From: Candidatus Methanogasteraceae archaeon UBA261
GTDB lineage: Archaea; Halobacteriota; Methanosarcinia; Methanosarcinales; Methanogasteraceae
Length of the DNA stretch: 5,780 bases
Direction: 5' to 3'
Assembly: GCA_002506015.1 (NCBI GenBank)
Contig: DAWR01000189.1
Location: 1 to 5,780, forward strand
In this document: one piece after another, positions 1 through 5,712 of the stretch
Layout of the letters: the number at the start of each line of letters is the position of its first letter
How positions within the stretch are numbered: position 1 is the first letter of the stretch
The notes under the pieces: model-generated
What the model was told of the DNA's origin: nothing
Databases searched by the model: none
The model's input: the letters and a program-made list of their open reading frames with translations, nothing else
Position numbers and translations under genes: made by a program

Positions 1-10
1 ACCCATGAAG

Positions 11-28
11 TGAGCGATCACTCGCTCA
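11..28 (-). terminator. Hairpin with GTGA loop over the DUF116 stop codon
   Basis: Read on the minus strand, TGAGCGA, loop GTGA, TCGCTCA forms a perfect 7-base-pair stem with a GNRA-type tetraloop. The TGA stop codon of the second DUF116 gene (18-20) is part of that loop. This may be a 3'-end or stability element. No U-rich tract follows within the 10 bases left in the window, so calling it a terminator is tentative. The inverted repeat itself is certain. Confidence 0.45.
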
Positions 29-653
29 GACTCTCCATAACCTCCAGCAGGTTCTCGTAATCAACCTCGGTCGCATAGCAGCCGTCATTTAGGAGTGGGA
101 CGCCATAAGTCACGATCTTCTTGCGCTTCAACGATCGCATGACCTTGTTTAGCTCGTAGTTGCACGCCACGAGAAGTGCGCCGTCAGCGGTCTCTTTCTT
201 CACGATGTGGCGGATGTATGACGAGCCCGCAACGATGTGGAGCGTGTAGTTGAACCGTTTTGCATCCGCAATCATCTTCGTTGCGATGCACCTGCCGCAC
301 GACTCACACTCGATTCCGAACCGCGTGGAGGGTGCCGGGCAGTCGAGTGATCGCATGCAGTGTGGAACGAGCATCAGGCGATGTTGTGTCTTCATGAAAG
401 CAGACCTTTGCGCCGTGTTCTTGAGTGAGACCATCCACTTGTCGAGCGTTCTCGCATCCGAATACTTGTGAAACATGAATTTGAGCGGGAGATAAAAGAA
501 ATCGAGGACGCCTGCAAAGAAACTGGCGACCCAGACATGTCTGGTGAGGCTCATGCGGCTGACAAGCAGAGCCAGAAGTGCCAGCGCGATTGATGCGACC
601 ACGACAACGAGCAGCACAATTCCGATCAGATTGTACATTGTGTCATACGTCAT
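18..653 (-). CDS. DUF116 family membrane protein (second gene of tandem pair)
   Basis: A 211-residue protein. Residues 8-32 form a strongly hydrophobic membrane segment, and 41-61 form a second hydrophobic or amphipathic stretch. The soluble part carries the DUF116 signature: PHCMR (Cys99), Cys105, an ECxxCGRC cluster (Cys116, Cys119, Cys122), VACNYEL (Cys164) and LLNDGCY (Cys192). The biochemical function of DUF116 is not known; the conserved cysteines suggest a Zn or Fe-S site, which is inference. The start ATG overlaps the stop of the upstream DUF116 gene by four bases (ATGA, 650-653). A GGAG ribosome site lies inside that gene (665-668), 11 bases from the start, so translational coupling is likely. 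The two proteins share all the motifs above but differ clearly elsewhere, consistent with an old tandem duplication. The stop codon lies in the loop of a perfect hairpin. Family assignment is confident; the role is not. Confidence 0.88.
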   Translation of the reverse strand: MTYDTMYNLIGIVLLVVVVASIALALLALLVSRMSLTRHVWVASFFAGVLDFFYLPLKFMFHKYSDARTLDKWMVSLKNTAQRSAFMKTQHRLMLVPHCMRSLDCPAPSTRFGIECESCGRCIATKMIADAKRFNYTLHIVAGSSYIRHIVKKETADGALLVACNYELNKVMRSLKRKKIVTYGVPLLNDGCYATEVDYENLLEVMESLSE

Positions 654-1288
654 GAATCACACATCTCCATCTTATGAATTACTTCATCCACATCCACCCG
701 TGTGTCGTAGCACCCGTCTCTCAGCAGACAGACGCCCTGAACCGGCACGATCTTTGAGAATTCCTGCATCGACTCTGTCAATTCGGTGTAACACGCCACG
801 CCAAGGCATGCCCCGGGTTTATAGGATTGAATAATCTTCCTAACGAAACTATCCCCAGGCACAACGAATACCTTGAAATTGTACTTCTCTGCCGCCTGAA
901 CGATGCGCCCGATATCACATCTTCCACATTTCTTGCACTCATATCCAATTATCGGGTCGCAACGTGCCTTACACTCCGGATGCCGCATGCATTGCGGAAG
1001 AATCACTGCCCTGCGCTCTTTCACCTTCTTGAAGCGCTCAAGCATCAGCGCATTCCTGAATTCGATTAAGACCTCGTCAACGAGTTCTTCTTTGACGTAA
1101 AACACCCTGCAAATCCACTTCGCGGGCGAGTAGAAGAGATACAGCATGAAAAGAACAAAATTCGGAAAGATGATCCGGTGTCTCCTGAAGCTGTAAATAC
1201 CGACTACGAGTGCCAGTGCGGTCACCAGAAAAACGAGGATTGCAAAATATACGAACAATCTGCCAAGAAGTTCGTAGGGAATTTGCAT
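650..1288 (-). CDS. DUF116 family membrane protein (first gene of tandem pair)
   Basis: A 212-residue protein. The first membrane segment is at about residues 10-32, followed by a basic FRRHR stretch and a second hydrophobic segment at about 40-56. The DUF116 domain follows, with PQCMR (Cys100), Cys106, Cys110, YECKKCGRC (Cys118, Cys121, Cys124), GVACYTEL (Cys166) and LLRDGCYDT (Cys193). It has more cysteines than its neighbour, notably Cys110, Cys161, Cys187 and Cys210. Two N-terminal hydrophobic segments suggest the cysteine-rich domain is tethered to the membrane, probably facing the cytoplasm; the side is inferred. The ATG at 1288 has no Shine-Dalgarno sequence, but a TATA-like TTAAATA is centred about 26 bases upstream, as expected for a leaderless archaeal mRNA. 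It is probably the first gene of a two-gene operon. Function is unknown. Confidence 0.88.
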   Translation of the reverse strand: MQIPYELLGRLFVYFAILVFLVTALALVVGIYSFRRHRIIFPNFVLFMLYLFYSPAKWICRVFYVKEELVDEVLIEFRNALMLERFKKVKERRAVILPQCMRHPECKARCDPIIGYECKKCGRCDIGRIVQAAEKYNFKVFVVPGDSFVRKIIQSYKPGACLGVACYTELTESMQEFSKIVPVQGVCLLRDGCYDTRVDVDEVIHKMEMCDS

Positions 1289-1310
1289 AATTTAATGAGT
1301 GCCGTGTGGG

Positions 1311-1317
1311 TATTTAA
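1311..1317 (-). promoter_or_regulatory. TATA-like box for a leaderless DUF116 operon transcript
   Basis: The minus strand reads TTAAATA here, centred about 26 bases before the ATG at 1288. That is the usual distance from an archaeal TATA box to the transcription start, so the message would begin at or next to the start codon. The absence of a Shine-Dalgarno sequence before 1288 fits this. No experimental start site is visible. Confidence 0.5.
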
Positions 1318-1327
1318 CATTGTTCGT

Positions 1328-1361
1328 GGGGGTGGGGGCTGTTGTTCGCTGTTGGGGGTGG
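1328..1361 (+). other. G-rich tract, possible G-quadruplex
   Basis: The plus strand has three runs of five G (1328-1332, 1334-1338, 1354-1358) followed by GG (1360-1361). The complementary C-rich strand is the coding strand of the DUF116 operon, just upstream of its TATA-like box. A two-tetrad quadruplex, or a three-tetrad one with a long loop, is possible. Whether it folds or has a role cannot be told from the sequence. Confidence 0.3.
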
Positions 1362-1369
1362 AAGATTGT

Positions 1370-1408
1370 GAATATGCGGGAATATTTGTGTTATGTGTGT
1401 GCATATTC
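1370..1408. promoter_or_regulatory. Cluster of GAATAT half-sites, possible operator
   Basis: GAATATGC (1370-1377) and GCATATTC (1401-1408) form a perfect 8-base inverted repeat. A second GAATAT sits at 1380-1385, exactly 10 bases (one helical turn) after the first, and GGAATAT (1379-1385) pairs equally well with ATATTCC (1403-1409). The cluster lies about 80-120 bases upstream of the DUF116 start codon and past the thiolase stop. A regulator-binding site is plausible, as are alternative hairpins in thiolase 3' read-through RNA. This is inference from the repeat pattern. Confidence 0.35.
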
Positions 1409-1428
1409 CGGATGCTTTTGACTCGACC

Positions 1429-1448
1429 GGGAGAACTTGAAAACTCCC
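1429..1448 (-). terminator. Weak hairpin after the thiolase gene
   Basis: GGGAG (1429-1433) and CTCCC (1444-1448) form a 5-base-pair stem around an A-rich loop on the plus strand, so TTTT lies in the loop on the thiolase strand. It lies about 43 bases past the thiolase stop codon. Archaeal termination needs mainly a U-tract, and the ones here are short, so this is only a candidate. Confidence 0.25.
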
Positions 1449-1490
1449 ACCCACACGACTGAACCAGCGAAAGCCCGAGATTGCCGCTAC

Positions 1491-2654
1491 TTATCTCGAG
1501 AAGATATGCACAACAGCAGTTCCGCCGGACCCGCCGACGTTATGCGTCATCCCGATCTCGCCTGCGACCTGTCTCTTTCCGGCGTCGCCTCGCAGTTGCA
1601 TCGCAATCTCGACGGCTTGCTTGATTCCTGTTGCCCCAACCGGATGCCCGCAGCCCTTGAGACCGCCTGACGGATTCACAGGAAGATCACCGTCAATCGC
1701 CGTAACCCCTTCCTCGGTCACCTTCCCGCCGGTTCCCTTCTCAAAGAATCCGAGATCCTCGATTGCGCAGATCTCAGCTATCGTGAAACAGTCATGCACC
1801 TCGACAAAATCGATGTCCTCTGGCGTCGTCTTCGCCATCTCGTGTGCACGGGATGCTGCCGCAACCGTGGCATCGAGCGTGGTTATGTCAGCCCGGTCGT
1901 GCAGCGAGAGCGTGTCTGATGCCTGTGCACTCGCCATGATCCGAATCGGCGTGTCCGTGTACTTTCGTGCGATATCGGCTGGTGCGAGCACCAGAGCGGC
2001 GGCGCCATCGGTTATCGGCGAGCAGTCGAGCATATGGAGTGGATCTGCAATCATCGTGGACCCTAAAACCGCGTCCACGGATATCTCGTTTCGGTACTGC
2101 GCCTTCGGGTTCATGGTCGCGTTGTGGTGATTCTTCACAGCAACGGATGCGAGTTGCTCTGGTGTGGTCCCGTACTCGTGCATATGCCTGCGTGCGATCA
2201 TCGCATACAATCCTGGAAATGTGGCGCCAGCAAAGCCCTCCCATTCCCTGTCGGCTGCTGCCGTGAGCATGTCGGTTGCAGCCGAGACGCTCACATCGGT
2301 CATCTTCTCAACGCCTGCGACCGTCACGATGTCCGCATGCCCGGATGCGATCGCGAGCACACCCATCCTGAGCGCGAGACCGCCCGATGCACACGCAGCT
2401 TCCACACGCGTTGATGGTGTGTGCAGACTCGCAAGACCGGCATAATCAGCGATCAACGATGCTACGTGCTCCTGTTCCACGAATCGTCCCGCACTCATAT
2501 TCCCGACAAAGAGTTCATCGATCGCCTCTCCCTGTACATTGGCATCCTCGATTGCTGCTACGCCCGCTTCCACAAAGATGTCACGAAACGACTTGTCCCA
2601 GAATTCTCCAAACGGTGTGCAGCCGATTCCTATGATTGCCACATCTCTTGCCAT
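1491..2654 (-). CDS. Archaeal acetyl-CoA C-acetyltransferase (thiolase, SCP-x-like)
   Basis: A 387-residue cytosolic enzyme that would condense two acetyl-CoA to acetoacetyl-CoA, or cleave it. In archaea this is the first step of the mevalonate route to isoprenoid lipids. The N-terminus ([16 protein letters not shown]) is typical of archaeal thiolases. The nucleophile is Cys88 in VEAACASGG. The active-site histidines are His287 in EVHDCFT and His337 in [10 protein letters not shown], and the C-terminal loop is HNVGGSGG (371-378). The length is normal for the family. The ATG at 2654 was chosen because the family N-terminus begins there and GAGGAGGT lies about 13 bases upstream (2668-2675). The reading frame stays open upstream to 2840, but those 62 codons show no thiolase homology. 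Archaeal thiolase genes usually sit with HMG-CoA synthase and a DUF35 partner; neither is adjacent here. An acyl-CoA degradation role is therefore also possible. Confidence 0.93.
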   Translation of the reverse strand: MARDVAIIGIGCTPFGEFWDKSFRDIFVEAGVAAIEDANVQGEAIDELFVGNMSAGRFVEQEHVASLIADYAGLASLHTPSTRVEAACASGGLALRMGVLAIASGHADIVTVAGVEKMTDVSVSAATDMLTAAADREWEGFAGATFPGLYAMIARRHMHEYGTTPEQLASVAVKNHHNATMNPKAQYRNEISVDAVLGSTMIADPLHMLDCSPITDGAAALVLAPADIARKYTDTPIRIMASAQASDTLSLHDRADITTLDATVAAASRAHEMAKTTPEDIDFVEVHDCFTIAEICAIEDLGFFEKGTGGKVTEEGVTAIDGDLPVNPSGGLKGCGHPVGATGIKQAVEIAMQLRGDAGKRQVAGEIGMTHNVGGSGGTAVVHIFSR

Positions 2655-2666
2655 GTTATCCCGTTT

Positions 2667-2675
2667 GACCTCCTC
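2667..2675 (-). promoter_or_regulatory. Ribosome binding site deciding the thiolase start
   Basis: The minus strand reads GAGGAGGTC, an almost full match to the archaeal anti-Shine-Dalgarno sequence, with 12 bases to the ATG at 2654. It supports this start over the upstream in-frame alternatives. The spacing is somewhat long. Confidence 0.6.
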
Positions 2676-2861
2676 TGTAATGAGGCTTCCGCATACATGG
2701 GGTGCCAGTGGATATCGTACTCGGCAACCCTGACCGCTGAATACACGATAGTAAGGCACAACCACCCGCCATCCGAGATGGGGTATGGGATAGAGGGTGT
2801 GAAGCGCCGGGATGCAAGAATTTAAACACCTTGCGATCATTTATACTATTGATGGAATTGA

Positions 2862-2869
2862 GGAGGGGG
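2862..2869 (+). promoter_or_regulatory. Ribosome binding site deciding the surface protein start
   Basis: GGAGGGGG precedes the ATG at 2873, with six bases between the GGAGG core and the start codon. This is an ideal spacing. It favours 2873 over the in-frame TTG at 2831 and ATG at 2852, which lack such a site. Confidence 0.75.
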
Positions 2870-2872
2870 CTC

Positions 2873-4555
2873 ATGTCGATCACATCGCTCGTACTGCTAC
2901 TCTGGTGCTCACTTGCGGCGGGCGATTGTTGTGTGGAGGAGACCTGGATCTGCGAGGGAGTTCACCACATCGATCTGAGTGGGCGCGCTGTTATCGGTGA
3001 TTACACCATAAAATTAAGAGATATCGATAATAACAGCGCTGTTTTGGTTCTGTATTATAGAACGCAGTTCAAGGACATCTACACCATGACAGATGGCGAT
3101 ACCGAGACGTATTTTGATCAATTCAGGATAACTGCCCTCCAAATTGAGAATGAGTCTGCAACAGTTGAGGCATACAGGTACGGAACGGAGATGCTCTGGG
3201 CAAGAGAGTGCGCAACCAGACTGAAAATCGGCGAAAACGTCTCAGCAGGCGACTACCTGATACACGTCATCGATTTCGAGAACAGGACTGTTGCTCTGGG
3301 AATCTACGCGAATGGCACCTATCTTGCGTCCGACCGGTTCGATGTCGATGAGTCGCGCATCTACGATGAGAAACTGAAGGTGCACCTCAGATATCTGGAG
3401 GATGATTGCTACACAATCGAAGCATACCAGCGGTTATCAACCGATCTCGTCATGAGAATCGATACGCTCAATGTATACCAACCGGACCAGGTGATCCAGT
3501 GCAGCGTGAATATCCAAAATACAGGTCTCCCAATTCGAAACGTCGTTCTCGAGGTTTTCGCAGACGAACAGAACGCAACCATGCATTATCCGGTGATTGA
3601 TTCAAATGACACCTTTGATATAGCCATTTATCCACCGGTCCTTCCGTATCAGTCGAATCTATCGATTGTTGCGAACTTGACCGGGTGTATCTGGGACGGG
3701 GATGATTATTCTGTAAATTGTGAGCGAACTGTTGTGATAACGCCGTACATCATAGCCGAAAAATCGGTCACTCCGGACGAACTGACCCTGCCCGAATATG
3801 CGATGGTCACAACCACGCTTAAGAATGTTGGATTCACAGATACGGAGGTCAGACTCACAGACAGCCTCCCGGAATGCTTTGAGACCGGTTCAACCACCGA
3901 ATGGACGCTTCAGCTGGCACCGAACCAGCCGCAACAGATCACCTATCAGATCGCCCCCAAGGACGCCGGAACATTCGTAGTTCCGGCATGCAGAGCAGAG
4001 TATGGTGAGTACGCCGTATCCTCGCATCCGTGCAGAATCACGGTGCATGGACCATCGATCACGGCGAAGAAGACCGTGTTGGACACGCTAGATAGCCATA
4101 CCAAGAAGGTGCTGATACGAATTGAGAATCGGGGTGATCGTGCTGCTGGAGTTAAGCTTACCGATACGGTTCCGCCGGGAATCGCTGTGATCAGCGGCGA
4201 AACCGGGTGGCAGGGACAGGTGCTTCCGGGCGAGGCGTATAACCATTCGTATATCATCCAGTTCGAGGATCTGGAATCGCTACCTCCTGCAACAATTGGG
4301 GTGACAGACGGTTGTGACTACCACAAAACCGTGGAATCGAACGCGGTTGGTGGTAAAGAGGATGAGATAGAGAGTACAGCGAATACTACGACTACGATTG
4401 CAGAGACCCCGTCCCAATCCGCCACATCCGCGATGATCGGCAGCCGTGGTCTCATCGTACTGCTGGTACAGATCTTCGCCGTATTTCTATGCATATTTCT
4501 CATGCCGATTGCGGCTGGCTATCTGATACTGCGCAATCAGGGTGATTCGTTATGA
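2873..4555 (+). CDS. Secreted, membrane-anchored S-layer/COG1361-like surface protein
   Basis: A 560-residue protein. Residues 1-17 form a short signal peptide (MSITSLVLLLWCSLAAG). Next come two tandem S-layer-like repeats exactly 84 residues apart: GDYTIKL (42-48) matches GDYLIHV (126-132), and ATVEAYR (96-102) matches YTIEAYQ (180-186). Three CARDB/DUF11-like beta-sandwich units follow at about 196-290, 292-392 and 394-487; the last two contain RLTDSLPE and KLTDTVPP. A Thr/Ser-rich linker (about 501-520) leads to a single membrane helix (526-553) and a short tail. Eleven N-x-S/T sequons occur, among them N93, N137, N147, N234, N268 and N457, suggesting glycosylation outside the cell. Scattered cysteines may form disulfides. 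The next gene overlaps by four bases. It is probably a cell-envelope structural or adhesive protein; its specific role is unknown. Confidence 0.85.
   Translation: MSITSLVLLLWCSLAAGDCCVEETWICEGVHHIDLSGRAVIGDYTIKLRDIDNNSAVLVLYYRTQFKDIYTMTDGDTETYFDQFRITALQIENESATVEAYRYGTEMLWARECATRLKIGENVSAGDYLIHVIDFENRTVALGIYANGTYLASDRFDVDESRIYDEKLKVHLRYLEDDCYTIEAYQRLSTDLVMRIDTLNVYQPDQVIQCSVNIQNTGLPIRNVVLEVFADEQNATMHYPVIDSNDTFDIAIYPPVLPYQSNLSIVANLTGCIWDGDDYSVNCERTVVITPYIIAEKSVTPDELTLPEYAMVTTTLKNVGFTDTEVRLTDSLPECFETGSTTEWTLQLAPNQPQQITYQIAPKDAGTFVVPACRAEYGEYAVSSHPCRITVHGPSITAKKTVLDTLDSHTKKVLIRIENRGDRAAGVKLTDTVPPGIAVISGETGWQGQVLPGEAYNHSYIIQFEDLESLPPATIGVTDGCDYHKTVESNAVGGKEDEIESTANTTTTIAETPSQSATSAMIGSRGLIVLLVQIFAVFLCIFLMPIAAGYLILRNQGDSL
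4541..4546 (+). promoter_or_regulatory. Internal ribosome binding site for the small membrane protein
   Basis: GGTGAT, complementary to the archaeal 16S rRNA 3' end, lies within the last codons of the surface protein gene, five bases before the ATG at 4552. With the ATGA overlap this points to coupled translation. Confidence 0.55.
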
Positions 4556-5013
4556 AGATGTTGATTCTATCTGCGATATTGTATTTACTTTATAGTACGC
4601 TCGTCTTCATACTCCTGGTCAGGATATCCACATTCATCGCAGCAGTTGCACTGCTCGGAATGCCCCTACTCATAATCCTGATAGCCCCGGACAGATCCAT
4701 CTCCTTTCTGGCGTATCAACATGCGATGCTCGGCGACGGGATGATACCGATCAACAATCTCCACATCCTGCTCTTCATCTGGTCGTCGCTGCTTGCGATC
4801 ATCCTGTACACTGAATTCATCACCTGGTACCTCGGGCGGGGCGCTGGTGACGCTGGCAATACTGGTGGTGCTGGTGCTGAGAATGATGCCGCAGAGGACA
4901 TTAGCATGGGTTGTGGTATGGACGATGATATGTTTGGTGGCATGGGTGACGATCTGATGGGCGGTGATGAAATGTGGGGTGGCGGAGACGATGGTATGCC
5001 GCCACCATTTTAG
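4552..5013 (+). CDS. Small three-helix membrane protein with Met/Asp/Gly-rich tail
   Basis: A 153-residue protein of no family I recognise. Hydrophobic segments lie at about residues 3-22, 25-45 and 70-93. From residue 96 the protein becomes low-complexity: first Gly/Ala/Asn-rich (96-115), then a Met/Asp/Gly tail with Met at 119, 123, 127, 131, 136, 141 and 149, one Cys (121), many Asp, and a PPPF end. The first four of these methionines are spaced exactly four apart. The tail is acidic and could bind a soft or divalent metal or a partner protein; this is speculation from composition. The gene overlaps the surface protein gene by ATGA (4552-4555) and has its own GGTGAT site, so the two are probably made together. 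It may be an envelope partner of that protein. The coding call is supported by the coupling and by clean membrane segments. Confidence 0.75.
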   Translation: MKMLILSAILYLLYSTLVFILLVRISTFIAAVALLGMPLLIILIAPDRSISFLAYQHAMLGDGMIPINNLHILLFIWSSLLAIILYTEFITWYLGRGAGDAGNTGGAGAENDAAEDISMGCGMDDDMFGGMGDDLMGGDEMWGGGDDGMPPPF

Positions 5014-5051
5014 GAGCTGTGCACAATTAAGCTGAAAAAAGTGGGAGGACT

Positions 5052-5077
5052 CGCAATCTGTGGTTTTTACAGATTCG
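5052..5077. terminator. Hairpin between convergent genes, possible terminator
   Basis: AATCTGT (5055-5061) and ACAGATT (5069-5075) form a 7-base-pair stem around GGTTTTT. It is extended by two pairs (5052-5053 with 5076-5077) across one bulged C. On the plus strand TTTTT is in the loop. On the minus strand a run of six T (complement of 5035-5040) follows the hairpin. It sits between two convergent genes and could end transcription from either side. Confidence 0.4.
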
Positions 5078-5164
5078 TTCATTCTGCCAGTTCTTCGAGT
5101 TCGTAACTACTTAGGTATGTTGATTGGTCTCCCGATTGTGATTCTATGCGTTTTGGCATGAAAA

Positions 5165-5237
5165 ATAACCGCTGAGGGCGCGGAGGTTCGCAGAGAGACA
5201 TCATCCTCCGCGTCCCTCGACAGTACTCTGCGGTTAT
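5165..5237. repeat. GC-rich palindromic intergenic repeat (REP-like)
   Basis: The outer arms ATAACCGC (5165-5172) and GCGGTTAT (5230-5237) are perfect inverted repeats. The inner arms GAGGGCGCGGAGG (5174-5186) and CCTCCGCGTCCCTC (5205-5218) pair with one bulge. GCAGAG (5190-5195) can alternatively pair with CTCTGC (5226-5231). The left arm also reads as three degenerate units of about 10 bases, CGCTGAGGG, CGCGGAGGTT and CGCAGAGAGA. From memory, repeats of this ACCGC...GCGGAGG...CGCAGAG style recur between genes in many prokaryotic genomes. Whether it is multi-copy in this genome cannot be seen from one window. Confidence 0.65.
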
Positions 5238-5322
5238 ATTTCCGTTCGGCTCATGTTGTGTTCCGGGTCCGGCATTTTCGGTATAGCGAGGTTGCATGAT
5301 ACTGTTTTGGGCACCTGAGTAG

Positions 5323-5657
5323 TTACTCGAGTTCTTCATCTTCCACCCGCCATGCCGGGTCAACGATACAGAGAAATTCCAGCTCATCAACACCAATGTT
5401 TTTTTTATCCTCTGAACTGAGTTTGGAGGGATGTAAATCACATGTCCGGTACGCAATTTCTCTTTTTTGCCATCTAAATACATTTCGCCATCTCCTTGTA
5501 GCACGTAGTAGACTTCCGAACTCTTCAACCGATGTGCATGGATGGTTTCACCGGGTTTCACCGTTGCGTGAGCAAGACTGTATCTTAAAGCAACACCTTC
5601 ATTCGGCTTTGGGACATTATTATTCAACCAACTGCCCCACCACACCACAACCCCCAT
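5323..5657 (-). pseudogene. Single-domain cupin, reading frame broken at an A8 run
   Basis: A small cupin_2 beta-barrel protein of unknown substrate. The conserved core starts near 5594 (GVALRYSLAHA) and runs through KPGETIHAHRL, SSEVYYVLQGDG and GHVIYIPPNSVQRIK. HAH and the following Glu are the usual metal ligands; the second-motif His is replaced by Gln, as in some relatives. After a run of eight A on the minus strand (5399-5406) the frame loses homology. The next frame, reached by re-reading one base, continues NIGVDELEFLCIVDPAWR...EDEELE to a TAA at 5323-5325, a normal cupin C-terminus. One A more (or two fewer) would restore a protein of about 111 residues. A pseudogene, a homopolymer sequencing error and -1 recoding are all possible. 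The start is uncertain: ATG at 5657 is used here; 5735 and 5762 are in-frame alternatives, and none has a ribosome site. Confidence 0.75.
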
Positions 5658-5712
5658 CTGCAAATTCGACCACGCGTCACCATAGAATACCCTGACCAAC
5701 ACGCTTGATACA

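Larger units (their letters stand above)
2655..2872. promoter_or_regulatory. Divergent promoter region between thiolase and surface protein
   Basis: This 218-base spacer separates two divergent genes. For the plus-strand gene, AATTTAAAC (2819-2827) is preceded by a purine-rich stretch and would place transcription start near 2848-2852. That leaves a short leader containing the ribosome site. A second AT-rich element, TTTATACT (2840-2847), lies too close to keep that ribosome site in the message. TTTAAA is palindromic and could also serve the thiolase, giving a leader of roughly 140 bases; no better minus-strand box stands out. The minus strand also stays open in the thiolase frame throughout, probably by chance. 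No RNA gene is recognised. Confidence 0.45.
5014..5322. other. Gene-poor stretch between the small membrane protein and the cupin
   Basis: I see no convincing gene in these 309 bases. A minus-strand frame stays open from the cupin down to 5079. After the frame break at 5399-5406 its predicted protein resembles no domain I know and runs straight through a palindromic repeat, so it is judged non-coding. The stretch contains the hairpin at 5052-5077 and the repeat element at 5165-5237. Confidence 0.6.

Noticed and set aside
1..6. Minus-strand ATG at 4-6 as the start of another gene in the DUF116 operon
   Set aside because: Only two codons are visible and there is no ribosome site, so it cannot be supported from this window.
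1888..2414. Long open frames in other registers over the thiolase gene
   Set aside because: They overlap a well-supported enzyme gene and show no family motifs; their arginine- or serine-rich composition is typical of shadow frames.
2769..2781. Small hairpin CCATC-CGA-GATGG in the divergent spacer
   Set aside because: The 5-base-pair stem is too short to stand out from chance, and it has no clear position relative to a promoter element.
2655..2840. Thiolase reading frame continues open for 62 codons upstream of 2654
   Set aside because: The extra residues do not resemble thiolases, the family N-terminus begins at 2654, and a strong ribosome site lies just upstream of that ATG. The extension would also occupy the divergent promoter.
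2831..2872. Earlier in-frame starts (TTG 2831, ATG 2852) for the surface protein
   Set aside because: Neither has a ribosome site, and both would put charged residues before the signal peptide. ATG 2873 has an ideal GGAGG and gives a clean signal peptide.
5079..5322. Minus-strand open frame following the cupin as a 100-residue C-terminal domain
   Set aside because: It follows the frame break, has no recognisable motif, and runs through the palindromic repeat. The real cupin end is in another frame.
5544..5563. Perfect 10-base tandem duplication GGTTTCACCG inside the cupin, suspected as a frameshift cause
   Set aside because: The encoded KPGETIHAHRL segment has the length expected for the cupin core, so the repeat is coincidental and in frame with the family pattern.
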